DNA of 64,000 nucleotides from Novosphingobium sp. Fuku2-ISO-50 (GCF_001519055.1 NZ_KQ954291.1:124001-188000), one strand, 5' to 3'. Shown: positions 27,382-45,246, counted from the first letter of the stretch. The notes: generated from the letters alone by a model not told the origin. A program made the numbers and translations.

Positions 27382-28817
27382 GAGGGGGCGATGACAGATT
27401 CGTCGCGCGCCGGGACAGCGATGGGCATCGGATGGGGCGCGGCATGCGGCACCAGCCCCAGCGCATCGCGCCGAAACCAGCGCCCCATCAGCAGCGCGGC
27501 GACCACCACCAGCCCGATCAGCAGCCCGATCCACACGCCGACGCCGCCGAGCGGGGTATAAAGCCCGAGCCAGATCGCCGTGCCAAGCCCCGGAACCCAA
27601 TATCCGAACAGCGCGATCGCCATCGGTACGCGCGTGTCCTGCAGCCCGCGCAGCAGGGCGGAGCCCACCGTCTGCGCCCCGTCGAACAGCTGGAATGCGG
27701 CGGCGACGACCATGTAGCGGGTCGCCAGCGCGACGAGCGGCGCATTGGCGGGCAAGGACGGGTCGATATAGAGCGCGATGATCGCGCGCGGCGCAAACAG
27801 CAGCAGGGCCGCCGCCAGCGACATGAAACCGACTCCGGTCAGCAGCCCGACCCGGCCCGCCAACATGATCCCGTGCGGATCGCGCGCGCCATAGGCGCGG
27901 CCCACGCGAATCGTCGCCGCCTGGGCAATGCCAAACGGCACCTGAAACGTGATCGAGGCGAATTGCAGCGCCAGCGTATGCGCCGCCAGCGGCAATTCCC
28001 CGATCCGCCCCATCAGAAACGCCGCGCCGTTGAACAGCCCGGCTTCGGCAATGATCGTCGCCATGATCGGCAGGCCGATGCGCAACACGTCGGCAAGCCG
28101 CACCCAATCCGCGCGCCACCAGCGGCCGAGCAGGCGATAGCGGTGCAGCCGACGGTCAAACCGGATGACCGCGGCAAAGACCAGCATCGTCACCGTGCTC
28201 GTCGTCACGCTGGCAAGCGCGGCGCCTTCGAGGCCGAGCGCGGGCAGGCCGCAATGGCCAAACACCAGCAACCAGTTGCCCGTTCCATTGAGCAGCACCG
28301 CCAGCGCAGAGACCGCCGTGCCCACACCGGGCCGACCCAGTGTCGCCAATGTGCCCCGCAACAGCGCGCCGATTACGGTCGGGACCGCCGCCCACATCAG
28401 GATGTGCATGAACGGGACGGCCAGCGCGACGACTTTGGGTTCCTGCCCGGTCAGCGTCAGGATCGGCCCGAGCATGGTGCAGACCGCCATGGCCGCGATC
28501 GCCGCGCCAAACCCGGCCCAGCCGGCCATGCGCACCGACCGGCGCACTTCGCGCACGGCATGGCTGCGCCGGCCGAGTTCGGCCGCGATCAGGGGCGAGG
28601 CCGCGCCGACCAGCCCGGTCAGGCTCCAGATCAACAGTCCGAACACCGACACCGCCAGCGATGATGCCGCCAGCGCCGAAGGCCCCAGCCTTGCGACAAA
28701 CACCACGTCGAGCGCAAACACGGCCATCTGCAAAAGGTTTGCCGCGACCAGCGGCGCGGCGAGGCTGACCGTGGCGCGCGCTTCATCGAACACGGTGCGA
28801 GGCGGGTTTTCAAACAT
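27378..28817 (-). CDS. MATE family efflux transporter
   Basis: Cation-coupled multidrug exporter with about 12 membrane segments and 479 residues from ATG 28817. Family features are LAAPLVAANLLQMAVFALDVVF in helix 1, the internally repeated halves, and SLTGLVGAASPLIAAELGRR. The frame stays open to 29006 but that would overlap the divergent cytochrome gene; MFENPPRTVFDEAR gives the usual short N-terminus. A second possible start is 28859. No terminator separates it from groES; its stop lies in the groESL -35 box. Confidence 0.9.
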   Translation of the reverse strand: MFENPPRTVFDEARATVSLAAPLVAANLLQMAVFALDVVFVARLGPSALAASSLAVSVFGLLIWSLTGLVGAASPLIAAELGRRSHAVREVRRSVRMAGWAGFGAAIAAMAVCTMLGPILTLTGQEPKVVALAVPFMHILMWAAVPTVIGALLRGTLATLGRPGVGTAVSALAVLLNGTGNWLLVFGHCGLPALGLEGAALASVTTSTVTMLVFAAVIRFDRRLHRYRLLGRWWRADWVRLADVLRIGLPIMATIIAEAGLFNGAAFLMGRIGELPLAAHTLALQFASITFQVPFGIAQAATIRVGRAYGARDPHGIMLAGRVGLLTGVGFMSLAAALLLFAPRAIIALYIDPSLPANAPLVALATRYMVVAAAFQLFDGAQTVGSALLRGLQDTRVPMAIALFGYWVPGLGTAIWLGLYTPLGGVGVWIGLLIGLVVVAALLMGRWFRRDALGLVPHAAPHPMPIAVPARDESVIAPS

Positions 28818-28881
28818 TGTGCGGATGCCATAGAGGGATTTGAAGTCAGATGGAATCATCTGACCGGGAGCCTTGTCGGAT

Positions 28882-29346
28882 ATGACCATCGGATCGATAC
28901 GCCTGGGGCTTGCGCTTGCGCTGGCCATGCCGCTCGCCGCTTGCGGCGAACCACAGCCCGACGTCACGGTCGATGCCGGCGATCCCGCCGACCCCGCCTC
29001 TGCCATGACATCTGGCGCAGATGCTGGTGGGGCATCTGCCGTTGCGGCCTTCGGCGCCTCGCCGCGGGCATTCGGGATCTGTCGTTCGTGTCATTCGGTC
29101 GAAAAGGGCCAGACCGTGGTCGGGCCGAGCCTGTTTGCGGTCTATGGCACGCGCGCCGGCGATGTCCCCGGCTATGATTTCACGCCGGCGCTGAAAGGGT
29201 CGGGGCTGACATGGGACGATGCCACGCTCGACAAGTGGCTGGCGAATCCGGTCGCGCTCGTTCCCGGTACGCGCATGGGCTATGCCGGGCAGCCCGATCC
29301 CGAAAAGCGGCGGCAGATCATCGCCTATCTCAAAACGCTGCACTGA
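28882..29346 (+). CDS. class I cytochrome c, lipoprotein
   Basis: Small electron-transfer protein of 154 residues. The signal peptide ends in the lipobox LAAC, then a 30-residue Asp/Ala-rich linker, the haem-binding CRSCH, and the axial Met in GTRMGYAG, closing QIIAYLKTLH: a membrane-tethered mono-haem cytochrome c. ATG 28882 is preferred over TTG 28873, with GGGAG eleven bases upstream. It is divergent from the MATE gene. Confidence 0.88.
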   Translation: MTIGSIRLGLALALAMPLAACGEPQPDVTVDAGDPADPASAMTSGADAGGASAVAAFGASPRAFGICRSCHSVEKGQTVVGPSLFAVYGTRAGDVPGYDFTPALKGSGLTWDDATLDKWLANPVALVPGTRMGYAGQPDPEKRRQIIAYLKTLH

Positions 29347-29374
29347 AGGGGGTTTGGGAACGGCTTTTGGGCGC

Positions 29375-29394
29375 CTGTCTCGTTAATGGGACAG
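29375..29394. promoter_or_regulatory. 20-bp inverted-repeat operator upstream of the Fis-type regulator
   Basis: CTGTCTCGTTAATGGGACAG: half-sites TGTCTC and GGGACA separated by six bases, 142 bases before the regulator start. A second copy precedes the aldehyde dehydrogenase (30569-30588) and agrees at 15 of 20 positions. I infer a binding site for the regulator at 29536. Confidence 0.7.
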
Positions 29395-29535
29395 GTATCG
29401 GGCACCCTTCGTCGCACGGCGCTTGCAATTTTGCGGTGCCGGGCAAGGATTAAGGCCGCCCGGCAAAACCCATGAAGGCAGCATCCGCGAATTCCGATTC
29501 GCAGGTCCAATGCCGCGGCGGAGAGGTTTGACGCC

Positions 29536-30525
29536 ATGGCGACTTCACGAAATCAGCCGAAGGATCATTGCGAGGTCGTGCTCGATACCGTTGCCTCGGG
29601 GCAGGCGGCGGCGCGTTCGGCGGTTGCGGCATCGTGGTGCCGCTCGGCGCTGCATCACAAGCTCGATCCGGCGACCGAACGGCGACGCGAACGCTTCGAT
29701 GCGGCCGAGATTGCCCGGTTGCGCGAAGCCAACGGCGAACTGCTTGCCGCCGCGCGGCCGACGCTCGACCGATTGTTCGGCAATGTCGGTGCGATCGGGG
29801 CCTGTGTGATCATTTCCGATCTCGACGGCGTCGTGCTCGAAGCGCGCGCCACAGCGGCTGAGCGCGCGCTGTTCGATTCGGTCGGGCTGGTCCCCGGCGC
29901 CGCGTGGAGCGAACAGGCCGAGGGCACCAACGGTATCGGCACCTGCCTCGTCGAGGCGCGCCCGGTCACGATCATGCGCGATGAACATTTCGCCAGCCGC
30001 AATGTCGGGGTTTCGTGCATGGATGCGCCGATTTTCGACCCGACCGGCAAGCTGGTCGCCGCGCTCGATGTGTCGACTGCGCGTGCGGATCAGGCGGAAG
30101 CCGTGGCGGGGATGGTCGCCGCGCTGGTGCAGGATGCGGCGCGTTCGATCGAGCGCGATTTCTTTTGCAGCCGCTATGCCGCTTCGCGGATCGTCTATGT
30201 CGGCGCGGGTCACGAAGGGCCGACGGCGCAAGGCAGCGCGCTGCTCGCGGTCGATCGCGATGACCTGGTGATCGGGGCGACCCGCACTGCGCGCCGCCAG
30301 CTCGGCCTTGCCGCACGCGGCGGGCTGGCCCCCTTGCCGCTGGCGCATGTCCTGGGCGAAGCGTCGGAACAGGCCGGTTTCGGCGATGCCGAACGCGCCG
30401 TGCTGCGTCAGGCGCTGGCGCGATCGGGGGGCAATGTCGCGGCGGCGGCGCGTCTGCTCGGCATCGGTCGCGCGACATTCTATCGCCGCATGGAACGTGT
30501 CGGGATGACCCCGTCCCTGCATTGA
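29536..30525 (+). CDS. GAF/Fis-type transcriptional regulator (AcoR-like, no AAA+ domain)
   Basis: A 329-residue regulator with the N-terminal region of acetoin/aldehyde catabolism activators: a leading helical part with VAASWCRSALHHKLDP, a GAF sensor (about 70-190, including EGTNGIGTCLVEARPV and PIFDPTGKLVAALDVS), and a C-terminal Fis helix-turn-helix (ALARSGGNVAAAARLLGIGRATFYRRM cut as AAAARLLGIGRATFYRRM). The central AAA+ domain of sigma-54 activators is absent, so it should work with the main sigma factor. The next gene is an aldehyde dehydrogenase, its likely target. GGAGAGG precedes ATG 29536. Confidence 0.88.
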   Translation: MATSRNQPKDHCEVVLDTVASGQAAARSAVAASWCRSALHHKLDPATERRRERFDAAEIARLREANGELLAAARPTLDRLFGNVGAIGACVIISDLDGVVLEARATAAERALFDSVGLVPGAAWSEQAEGTNGIGTCLVEARPVTIMRDEHFASRNVGVSCMDAPIFDPTGKLVAALDVSTARADQAEAVAGMVAALVQDAARSIERDFFCSRYAASRIVYVGAGHEGPTAQGSALLAVDRDDLVIGATRTARRQLGLAARGGLAPLPLAHVLGEASEQAGFGDAERAVLRQALARSGGNVAAAARLLGIGRATFYRRMERVGMTPSLH

Positions 30526-30568
30526 TGGCCCTGCATTGATGGCCCGCAGGCCGGTGCCGCTCACAAGG

Positions 30569-30588
30569 CTGTCTCGCCGATGATACAG
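30569..30588. promoter_or_regulatory. 20-bp operator upstream of aldehyde dehydrogenase
   Basis: CTGTCTCGCCGATGATACAG matches the site at 29375 in 15 of 20 bases: the whole left half CTGTCTCG, ATG in the spacer, and ACAG at the right end. It lies 115 bases before the dehydrogenase start. Confidence 0.7.
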
Positions 30589-30703
30589 CCGCAGCGGGTC
30601 ACCGGCATCGGGGGGCTTTCCTGCCGGACCGTGCGGCGCGATCACGGAACAACCAAAACGCCGGCCGATTCAGGGCCCGGCATGCAGTCGAGAGGATCTC
30701 CCC

Positions 30704-32227
30704 ATGAACACTCTGGTAGCCGACAAGACAGCTGCGCTCGTTTCGCCTTTTGCGAAGCGCTATGACAATTTCATCGGTGGCAAGTGGGTGGCGCCGGTCG
30801 CCGGTCGCTATTTCGACAATGTCTCGCCGATCAACGGCAAAGTCGTGTGCCAGGTCGCCCGCTCGGACGAAGCTGACATCAATCTCGCGCTCGATGCCGC
30901 GCATGCCGCCCGCGAAGCCTGGGGCCACACCGCGCCGGGCGATCGTGCGCTGGCGCTATTGCGCATCGCCGACAAGCTTGAAGCCAATCTGGAATTGCTG
31001 GCGACGGCCGAAACCTGGGACAACGGCAAGCCGATCCGCGAAACCATGGCCGCCGACATTCCGCTGGCGATCGACCATTTCCGCTATTTCGCCGGGTGTA
31101 TCCGTGCGCAGGAAGGCTCGATTTCGGAAATCGACGTCGACACCGTCGGCTATCACTTTCACGAACCGCTCGGCGTTGTCGGGCAGATCATTCCGTGGAA
31201 CTTTCCGATCCTGATGGCCGCGTGGAAAATGGCCCCGGCGATCGCTGCGGGCAACTGCGTCGTGCTCAAGCCTGCCGAACAGACCCCGGCCTCGATTCTG
31301 GTGCTGGCCGAACTGATTGCCGACCTCCTGCCGGCAGGCGTGCTCAACATCGTCAACGGATTTGGCCTTGAAGCGGGCAAGCCGCTGGCGTCGTCGAAGC
31401 GCATTGCCAAGATCGCGTTCACCGGCGAAACCTCGACCGGTCGGCTGATCATGCAATATGCCAGCGAAAATCTCATTCCGGTGACGCTGGAACTGGGTGG
31501 CAAGAGCCCGAACATCTTCTTTGAAGACGTTGCCGCGCATGACGACGATTTCTTCGACAAGGCGATCGAAGGCTTTGTCATGTTCGCGCTCAATCAGGGC
31601 GAAGTCTGCACCTGCCCGAGCCGCGCGCTGATCGCCGAATCGATCTATGACCGCTTCATGGAACGCGCGATCGCCCGCGTGAACCAGATCGTGCAGGGCA
31701 ACCCGCTCGATCCCGCCACGATGCTCGGCGCGCAGGCCAGCGCCGAACAGCAGGAAAAGATCCTGCGCTATCTGCAGATCGGGCGCGATGAAGGGGCGCA
31801 AGTGCTGACCGGGGGCGCGGCGGCGACGTTTGGCGGCGAACTTGCCGGCGGCTTTTATATCCAGCCGACGGTGTTCAAGGGCCACAACAAGATGCGCATC
31901 TTCCAGGAAGAAATCTTTGGCCCGGTGGTCTCGACGACGACCTTCCGCAATGCCGAGGAAGCGCTTGCCATCGCCAATGACACCCCGTTCGGCCTTGGCG
32001 CCGGGGTGTGGAGCCGCGATGCCAATACCTGCTATCGCTTTGGCCGGGCGATCCAGGCCGGGCGGGTGTGGACCAACTGCTATCACGCCTATCCCGCGCA
32101 TGCCGCGTTCGGCGGGTACAAGCAGTCGGGCATTGGCCGCGAAACGCACAAGATGATGCTCGACCATTATCAGCAGACCAAGAACATGCTGGTCAGCTAC
32201 AGCCCCAAGAAGCTCGGCTTCTTCTGA
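30704..32227 (+). CDS. NAD-dependent aldehyde dehydrogenase (acetaldehyde/ExaC-AcoD type)
   Basis: Oxidises an aliphatic aldehyde, probably acetaldehyde, to the acid. The 507-residue protein has the full family set: [31 protein letters not shown], the general-base Glu263 in LELGGKSP, catalytic Cys302 in [11 protein letters not shown], and EEIFGPV. The EVCTCPSR context with a second Cys at 304 is typical of the AcoD/ExaC branch, which is usually controlled by AcoR-type regulators like the one upstream. GAGGA precedes the ATG. Confidence 0.94.
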   Translation: MNTLVADKTAALVSPFAKRYDNFIGGKWVAPVAGRYFDNVSPINGKVVCQVARSDEADINLALDAAHAAREAWGHTAPGDRALALLRIADKLEANLELLATAETWDNGKPIRETMAADIPLAIDHFRYFAGCIRAQEGSISEIDVDTVGYHFHEPLGVVGQIIPWNFPILMAAWKMAPAIAAGNCVVLKPAEQTPASILVLAELIADLLPAGVLNIVNGFGLEAGKPLASSKRIAKIAFTGETSTGRLIMQYASENLIPVTLELGGKSPNIFFEDVAAHDDDFFDKAIEGFVMFALNQGEVCTCPSRALIAESIYDRFMERAIARVNQIVQGNPLDPATMLGAQASAEQQEKILRYLQIGRDEGAQVLTGGAAATFGGELAGGFYIQPTVFKGHNKMRIFQEEIFGPVVSTTTFRNAEEALAIANDTPFGLGAGVWSRDANTCYRFGRAIQAGRVWTNCYHAYPAHAAFGGYKQSGIGRETHKMMLDHYQQTKNMLVSYSPKKLGFF

Positions 32228-32231
32228 TCGG

Positions 32232-32266
32232 ACAGGGCGGGGAGGGCATGCCTTCCCCGCCTCTGT
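32232..32266 (+). terminator. hairpin after aldehyde dehydrogenase
   Basis: GGCGGGGAGGGCA (32236-32248) pairs with TGCCTTCCCCGCC (32249-32261) with one G-T pair; flanking ACAG/CTGT can extend the stem. Only a short T stretch follows, so termination is likely but unproven. Confidence 0.6.
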
Positions 32267-32319
32267 ACTTGTTGCGCTGCGGTCTTTAAGCCCACCGCCA
32301 TGACAGCGGGGCGGGGTTC

Positions 32320-33537
32320 ATGAACGTACAGACGATCGGGCAGGGCCGGAGCATGGATCGCCGGCTCGTTCCCGCTCTGGTCGCCATGCTGGCGCTGGCG
32401 GTCCTGTTCAATTTCGTCGATCGCGGCGCCATCGGCATTGCCGCGCCGCTGATGAGCCAGGCGCTGGGACTTTCGGCGACGCGCTTCGGCCTCGCCGTTT
32501 CGGCCTTTTTCTGGACGTATGGGCTGACCCAGCCGTTTATCGGTGCGCTTGCCGACCGCTGGCCGGCGGGGCGCGTGCTGGCGATTTCGGTCGCGCTCTG
32601 GGCGGCCTCGACCTTGCTCACCAGCCTGACTTCGGGGCTTGCCATGCTGGTGACCTTGCGTCTCCTGCTCGGGCTGGGCGAAGCGGCGCTGTTTCCGTGC
32701 ACGTCAAAGCTGATCACCGCCCATGTCCCCATGGCGCGGCGCGGGCTGGCCAATGCGGTTGTCGCGGTGGGGCTGGCGCTCGGGCCCGCGCTGGGCACGC
32801 TGGCGGGGGGAATGATCCTTGCCCGGCATGGCTGGCGCATGGTGTTTTTCGCGTTTGGCGCGGCGACGCTCGCCTGGGTGCTGCCCTGGCTCATGCTTCA
32901 GGCGCGCTTGCCTGCGCCGATGGTTGCGGCGGCGGATCGGCCCTCGCGGCTTGGGGCTTTGCTCGCGCGGCGCACGCTGTGGGCGATGGGCATGGCCCAT
33001 GCGCTGGCGAACTATGGCTTTTTCTTCGTTTCGATCTGGCTGCCGCTCTATCTCGTCAAATCGCGCGGCCTGTCGATCCCGACGATGACTTTGTTTGCCA
33101 GCGCGACGTATGCCGCGCAGGCGCTTGCCTCGCTTGGCTGGGGGCAATTGGCCGATGTGCTCGTGCGGCGCGGCGGACGCCCCGCGACAGTCAAGCGGTG
33201 GCTTTGCGTCGTTGCCGAATTGGGCTCGGTTGCGGGGGTCGCCGCGATCGCCCTCGCCCAAGGACAGGCCCAATTGCTTGCCGCGCTGATCGGCACCGGA
33301 CTGTTCCTCGGCTGCCTGCCGACGATGGTCTATGCGCTGGGCCAGATCCATGCGGGCGCGCGCGATGCCGCCGGCTGGATCGGGGTGCAGAACGCAATCG
33401 GCAGTCTGTCGGGGATCATCGGCCCGGTCGTCACCGGGATGATCGTCGATGCGACGGGCAGCTTTTCCTGGGCCTTTGCCTTTGCGGGATTGGTCAGTGC
33501 CGCAGGCGCGGTGGTTTTCGCAACAGCCTTGCCTTAG
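32320..33537 (+). CDS. MFS transporter (ACS-like)
   Basis: A 405-residue major facilitator with 12 predicted membrane segments. FVDRGAIGIAAPLM in helix 1, GALADRWPAGRVLA in the helix 2-3 loop and GEAALFPCTSKLI in helix 4 fit the anion:cation symporter branch that imports organic acids. Substrate unknown. An internal ATG at 32353 (MDRRLVPAL) is an equally possible start. The stop overlaps the facing NRAMP gene by four bases. Confidence 0.88.
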   Translation: MNVQTIGQGRSMDRRLVPALVAMLALAVLFNFVDRGAIGIAAPLMSQALGLSATRFGLAVSAFFWTYGLTQPFIGALADRWPAGRVLAISVALWAASTLLTSLTSGLAMLVTLRLLLGLGEAALFPCTSKLITAHVPMARRGLANAVVAVGLALGPALGTLAGGMILARHGWRMVFFAFGAATLAWVLPWLMLQARLPAPMVAAADRPSRLGALLARRTLWAMGMAHALANYGFFFVSIWLPLYLVKSRGLSIPTMTLFASATYAAQALASLGWGQLADVLVRRGGRPATVKRWLCVVAELGSVAGVAAIALAQGQAQLLAALIGTGLFLGCLPTMVYALGQIHAGARDAAGWIGVQNAIGSLSGIIGPVVTGMIVDATGSFSWAFAFAGLVSAAGAVVFATALP

Positions 33538-34856
33538 GCGGGTAACAGCATGCAGGCGGCGGCTGCCCCCATCATCGCCGTGGTGACCCAGCCCATGCCG
33601 ACCAGCCAGCGGCTGGCGGTATATTCGCCCATGATCGCCTTTTTCACCACCAGCAGGCAGATCACCGCGAGCAGCGGCACGGCCACCACGCCATTGATCA
33701 CCGCGCTCCAGAACAGGGCTTTCATCGGGCTGATCGGGGAATACTGAATGCCCAGGCCCAGCAGGACGCTGACCGCGATCACGCCGTAAAAGCGGGGTTC
33801 CTTGCGGGCGTCCCCTTCCAGCCCTTCGCGCCAGTTCATCGCCTCGGCCGCAGCATAAGCGCCCGATCCGGCCAGCACCGGCACGCCGATCAACCCGACC
33901 CCCAGCAATCCGACCGCAAACAGGGCAAAGGCAAAGTTCCCGGCAAGCGGTCGCAAGGCGCTGGCCGCTTGGGCGGCGGTGTTGATGTCGGTGATGCCCG
34001 CGACATGGAGCGTGACGGCGGTCGCCAAAATCACGAACCAGGCCGAAAGGTTTGAATAGCCCATGCCCGACCAGGTATCCCAGCTCATCCGGCGCAGTTC
34101 CTTGCGCGCGACGACCGGATCGGCGCCGATCAACGCATGCCCCTTTGCGCGTCTCATGTCCTCGACTTCTTCGGAGGCCTGCCAGAAAAACAGATAGGGG
34201 CTGATCGTCGTGCCGAACACGGCGACAATCATCGCGGCAGAGGCCGAATCGAGCGAAAACCGGGGCCACAACGTGCGCAAGGCCACTTGCCCCCACGGAA
34301 CATGCACCGTGAACAGCACCGCCGCATAAGCCAGCAGCGAGATCGTCAACCATTTCAGATAGACGACATAGCGGTGATAGGCGACGCCGATCTGCAGCCC
34401 GAGCGTGACGCCCACGAACAGCAGCGTCATCGCATGGCGGTCGATCCCGGTGACCAGTTCGCCGACTTCGCCCATCGCCGCCACGTCCGCCGCGATGTTG
34501 AGCGTGTTGGCGATCAGCAGCAGCGCGATCACGCCGAGCAGGACGGGCCGCGGAAACGCCGCCTTGATATTGGCCGCCAGCCCCTTGCCGGTGACCCGGC
34601 CGATCTGCGCACACATCAGTTGCACCGCCGACATCAGCGGATAGCACAGCGGCATCGTCCACAGCATGTTGAGGCCGAATTGCGCGCCGGCCTGCGAATA
34701 CGTCCCGATTCCGCTGGGATCGTCATCGGCGACGCCGGTAATCAGCCCGGGGCCGACCCGGGCCAGCGGATGATTGCGGATCTTTTGCCACAAACTCCCT
34801 GTCGTTGCGGGAGCCGGTCGATTGGCGATGTCTTGGGGGTCGCCGTGGTTGGTCAT
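33534..34856 (-). CDS. NRAMP-related divalent metal transporter, variant metal site
   Basis: A 440-residue protein with about 11 membrane segments of the NRAMP fold. In helix 1 the canonical DPGN is DDDPSGIGTYS (about residue 46), and the helix 6 MPHN region reads GTTISPYLFFWQ (about residue 213), so the Met ligand that favours Mn/Fe is not seen. NRAMP relatives lacking that Met carry other metals such as Mg, so the substrate should not be taken as Mn or Fe. ATG 34856 gives MTNHGDPQ; the frame is open further to 34997. Confidence 0.85.
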   Translation of the reverse strand: MTNHGDPQDIANRPAPATTGSLWQKIRNHPLARVGPGLITGVADDDPSGIGTYSQAGAQFGLNMLWTMPLCYPLMSAVQLMCAQIGRVTGKGLAANIKAAFPRPVLLGVIALLLIANTLNIAADVAAMGEVGELVTGIDRHAMTLLFVGVTLGLQIGVAYHRYVVYLKWLTISLLAYAAVLFTVHVPWGQVALRTLWPRFSLDSASAAMIVAVFGTTISPYLFFWQASEEVEDMRRAKGHALIGADPVVARKELRRMSWDTWSGMGYSNLSAWFVILATAVTLHVAGITDINTAAQAASALRPLAGNFAFALFAVGLLGVGLIGVPVLAGSGAYAAAEAMNWREGLEGDARKEPRFYGVIAVSVLLGLGIQYSPISPMKALFWSAVINGVVAVPLLAVICLLVVKKAIMGEYTASRWLVGMGWVTTAMMGAAAACMLLPA

Positions 34857-34956
34857 GCTGGCGCTGATAGACGTGTATGGTGATGGCTGACAGCGGGGAG
34901 AGACATTTATTTTGCTGAACTGCGTCTGTTTGCCCCCGCGCATGCTTCGCAGCACA

Positions 34957-34993
34957 AAAAAGGGGCGCCCCCGTGATGGAGCCGCCCCTTTTT
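34957..34993 (-). terminator. rho-independent terminator of rplJL
   Basis: AAAAAGGGGCG (34957-34967) is the complement of CGCCCCTTTTT (34983-34993). Read leftward from rplL it is a GC stem followed by a run of six T. A weaker run faces the other way. Confidence 0.88.
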
Positions 34994-35035
34994 GCATAAT
35001 TCGTACCCGCCCCGGTAAGGGCGGACGTAGCCGAA

Positions 35036-35407
35036 TTACTTGATTTCGACGGTGCCGCCGGCTTCTTCGATCTTCTTCTTGATCTCTTCGGCTTCAGCCT
35101 TCGAGACGCCTTCCTTGACAGCCTTCGGAGCGGCTTCGACCAGCGCCTTGGCTTCGGTCAGGCCGAGCTGCGTGATCGCGCGCACTTCCTTGATGACCTG
35201 GATCTTCTTCCCGCCGTCGCCGGTCAGGATGACGTCGAATTCGGTCTTTTCTTCAACCGCAGCGGCGGCTTCGGCGGGAGCAGCGGCAACCGCAACGGCG
35301 GCGGCGGCGCTGACGCCCCATGCTTCTTCGAGAGCCTTGGCAAGGTCGGCGGCTTCGAGAACGGTCAGCTTCGAAAGTTCAGCTACGAGAGCGGCGATAT
35401 CAGCCAT
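35036..35407 (-). CDS. rplL: 50S ribosomal protein L7/L12
   Basis: Stalk protein that recruits translation GTPases. The 123-residue product has the N-terminal dimerisation part ([21 protein letters not shown]), an Ala-rich hinge and the C-terminal domain [26 protein letters not shown] precedes ATG 35407. It follows rplJ by 63 bases in the usual order, but the pair faces away from rpoBC. Confidence 0.98.
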   Translation of the reverse strand: MADIAALVAELSKLTVLEAADLAKALEEAWGVSAAAAVAVAAAPAEAAAAVEEKTEFDVILTGDGGKKIQVIKEVRAITQLGLTEAKALVEAAPKAVKEGVSKAEAEEIKKKIEEAGGTVEIK

Positions 35408-35470
35408 GATGTTTCACTCCTGAGATATGTGGTGCCCGGTTGCCCGGGCGAAAATCGTGCGAACGGTGTC

Positions 35471-35986
35471 TTACGCGGCGTCTTTTTCGGCATAGGCAGC
35501 AAAGACACGCGCCAGCTTGGCCGCCGGAGCGGTGACAACCTGGGCGATCTTGGTCGCCGGAGCCTGAATGAGGCCGATGAGCTTGGCGCGCAGTTCGTCG
35601 AGCGAGGGCATCGTGGCCAAAGCCTTGATCCCGTCGGCATCGAGAACGAGCGAACCCATCCCGCCACCCAAGATTTCGATCTTGTCGGTGGTCTTGGCGA
35701 AATCGACGATCACCTTGGCGGCGGCGACGGGATCGCTGGACGTGGCAACCGCAGTCGGGCCGGTGAAAAGATCACCGATACCCGCATAGGGCGTGTCCTG
35801 GACGGCAAGCTTGGCAAGACGGTTCTTCGCCACCTTGTAGGTCGCGCCTGCCTCGCGGATCTTCGTGCGAAGAGCGGTGGTTTGCGCCACCGTCAAGCCG
35901 AGGTTGCGGGTGATGACCACCGCGCCGGCCTCGTTGAAGAGCTCGTTGAGATAGGCGACCGATTCGGCTTTCTGCGAACGATCCAT
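35471..35986 (-). CDS. rplJ: 50S ribosomal protein L10
   Basis: Anchors L7/L12 dimers to 23S rRNA and usually represses its own mRNA. The 171-residue protein contains [27 protein letters not shown] and the C-terminal L12-binding helix. AAGGAG sits ten bases before ATG 35986. In most bacteria rplJL precedes rpoBC on one transcript; here the two units diverge across a 667-base gap. Confidence 0.97.
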   Translation of the reverse strand: MDRSQKAESVAYLNELFNEAGAVVITRNLGLTVAQTTALRTKIREAGATYKVAKNRLAKLAVQDTPYAGIGDLFTGPTAVATSSDPVAAAKVIVDFAKTTDKIEILGGGMGSLVLDADGIKALATMPSLDELRAKLIGLIQAPATKIAQVVTAPAAKLARVFAAYAEKDAA

Positions 35987-36653
35987 GCCTTACTCCTTCA
36001 CATGTGACCGCTTGGGGATTGCCCCCGCGCGGCCGGCTACGTTTGTCCGCGCCGGTCACGCGAAAATGCGCGCCATTGCGGGCGGGTCCGTATCGACAAG
36101 GGAAGGAGAAGCGCCGAAATCCGGCGCGGGCACCACGCATCCGCAAGGGAGCGACGGGCCGTTGAAACTCTTTTCCCCGCCTAGGCTGGATGATTAAGCC
36201 ATCGAAGGATGGCACCAACTGTCTCGGACGGATGATCGGGGCGAACCCCGGTCAGCGCCGGGCCAATAGCAGCAACGCGGGCGGAGTCAAGGATTCGCCG
36301 CGTTTATGGAAACTTGGCATCAGGCCGAAAACGCTGGGGCGAACTGACATTGCCGATTTGGGTGCGGGAGCCCCCCATTTGACAACCGCCCGACGCAGGC
36401 CTAGGTAACGGAACAAGTCCAGCGTTTCGAGCAAGGCTTTCCCATGCGCGGGGGAAGGCCAGGGAAGGAAACGCAGGTCATCCATCTGACGCGGCAGGCT
36501 GCGGCCGGTGCCATCTTTTTTCCATGGATTACCATCGGGAAAGGGTGCGTGCCAGGCTTGCGGCCTTTTCCCGTTTGATGGTGCCACCAGCCGCGCGTGG
36601 CAACATTTCTGTCGGTTTTTCCGGCGATTCGAGCAAAGAGGCACGACCCTCCT
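35987..36653. other. 667-base gene-free region between divergent rplJ and rpoB
   Basis: No credible gene on either strand. It must hold both promoters and any L10 autoregulatory leader. I see the strong rpoBC promoter at 36379-36407 and a 6-bp dyad (GCCATC-GAAG-GATGGC) at 36198-36213; a rplJ promoter could not be fixed. GGTGCCATC at 36507-36515 is complementary to GATGGCACC at 36208-36216, so long-range pairing is possible. Confidence 0.7.
36379..36407 (+). promoter_or_regulatory. probable rpoBC promoter
   Basis: A perfect -35 TTGACA (36379-36384), 17 bases, then TAGGTA (36402-36407). It gives an untranslated leader of about 240 bases before rpoB. Confidence 0.65.
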
Positions 36654-40823
<4,170 letters not shown>

Positions 40824-40906
40824 CCGGCGGGCCGGCGGGGTGATCCCGTCGGCCAGCTCCTTTGCCGCCGAATTCCAAAGATTTCCCTCCCAGCGAGGAA
40901 CACGCA

Positions 40907-45190
<4,284 letters not shown>

Positions 45191-45199
45191 GGCTGAATA

Positions 45200-45222
45200 C
45201 CCTTCCCCAGTGCGGGGAAGGG
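45200..45222 (+). other. hairpin directly after rpoC
   Basis: CCCTTCCCC (45200-45208) pairs with GGGGAAGGG (45214-45222) around AGTGC, ten bases after the rpoC stop. It lacks a U-tract, so may block 3' exonucleases rather than stop transcription. Confidence 0.6.
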
Positions 45223-45246
45223 GTTTCCGGCTCTGCCAGACAACTG

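Noticed and set aside
29412..29426. Possible sigma-54 promoter (TCGCACG-N4-TTGC) before the Fis-type regulator
   Set aside because: One of the two invariant -24 G residues is C, and the nearby regulator lacks the AAA+ domain needed at sigma-54 promoters.
36219..36240. Third copy of the CTGTCTCG operator half near rplJ
   Set aside because: Only the left eight bases match; the right half ACAG is absent, so it is probably chance.
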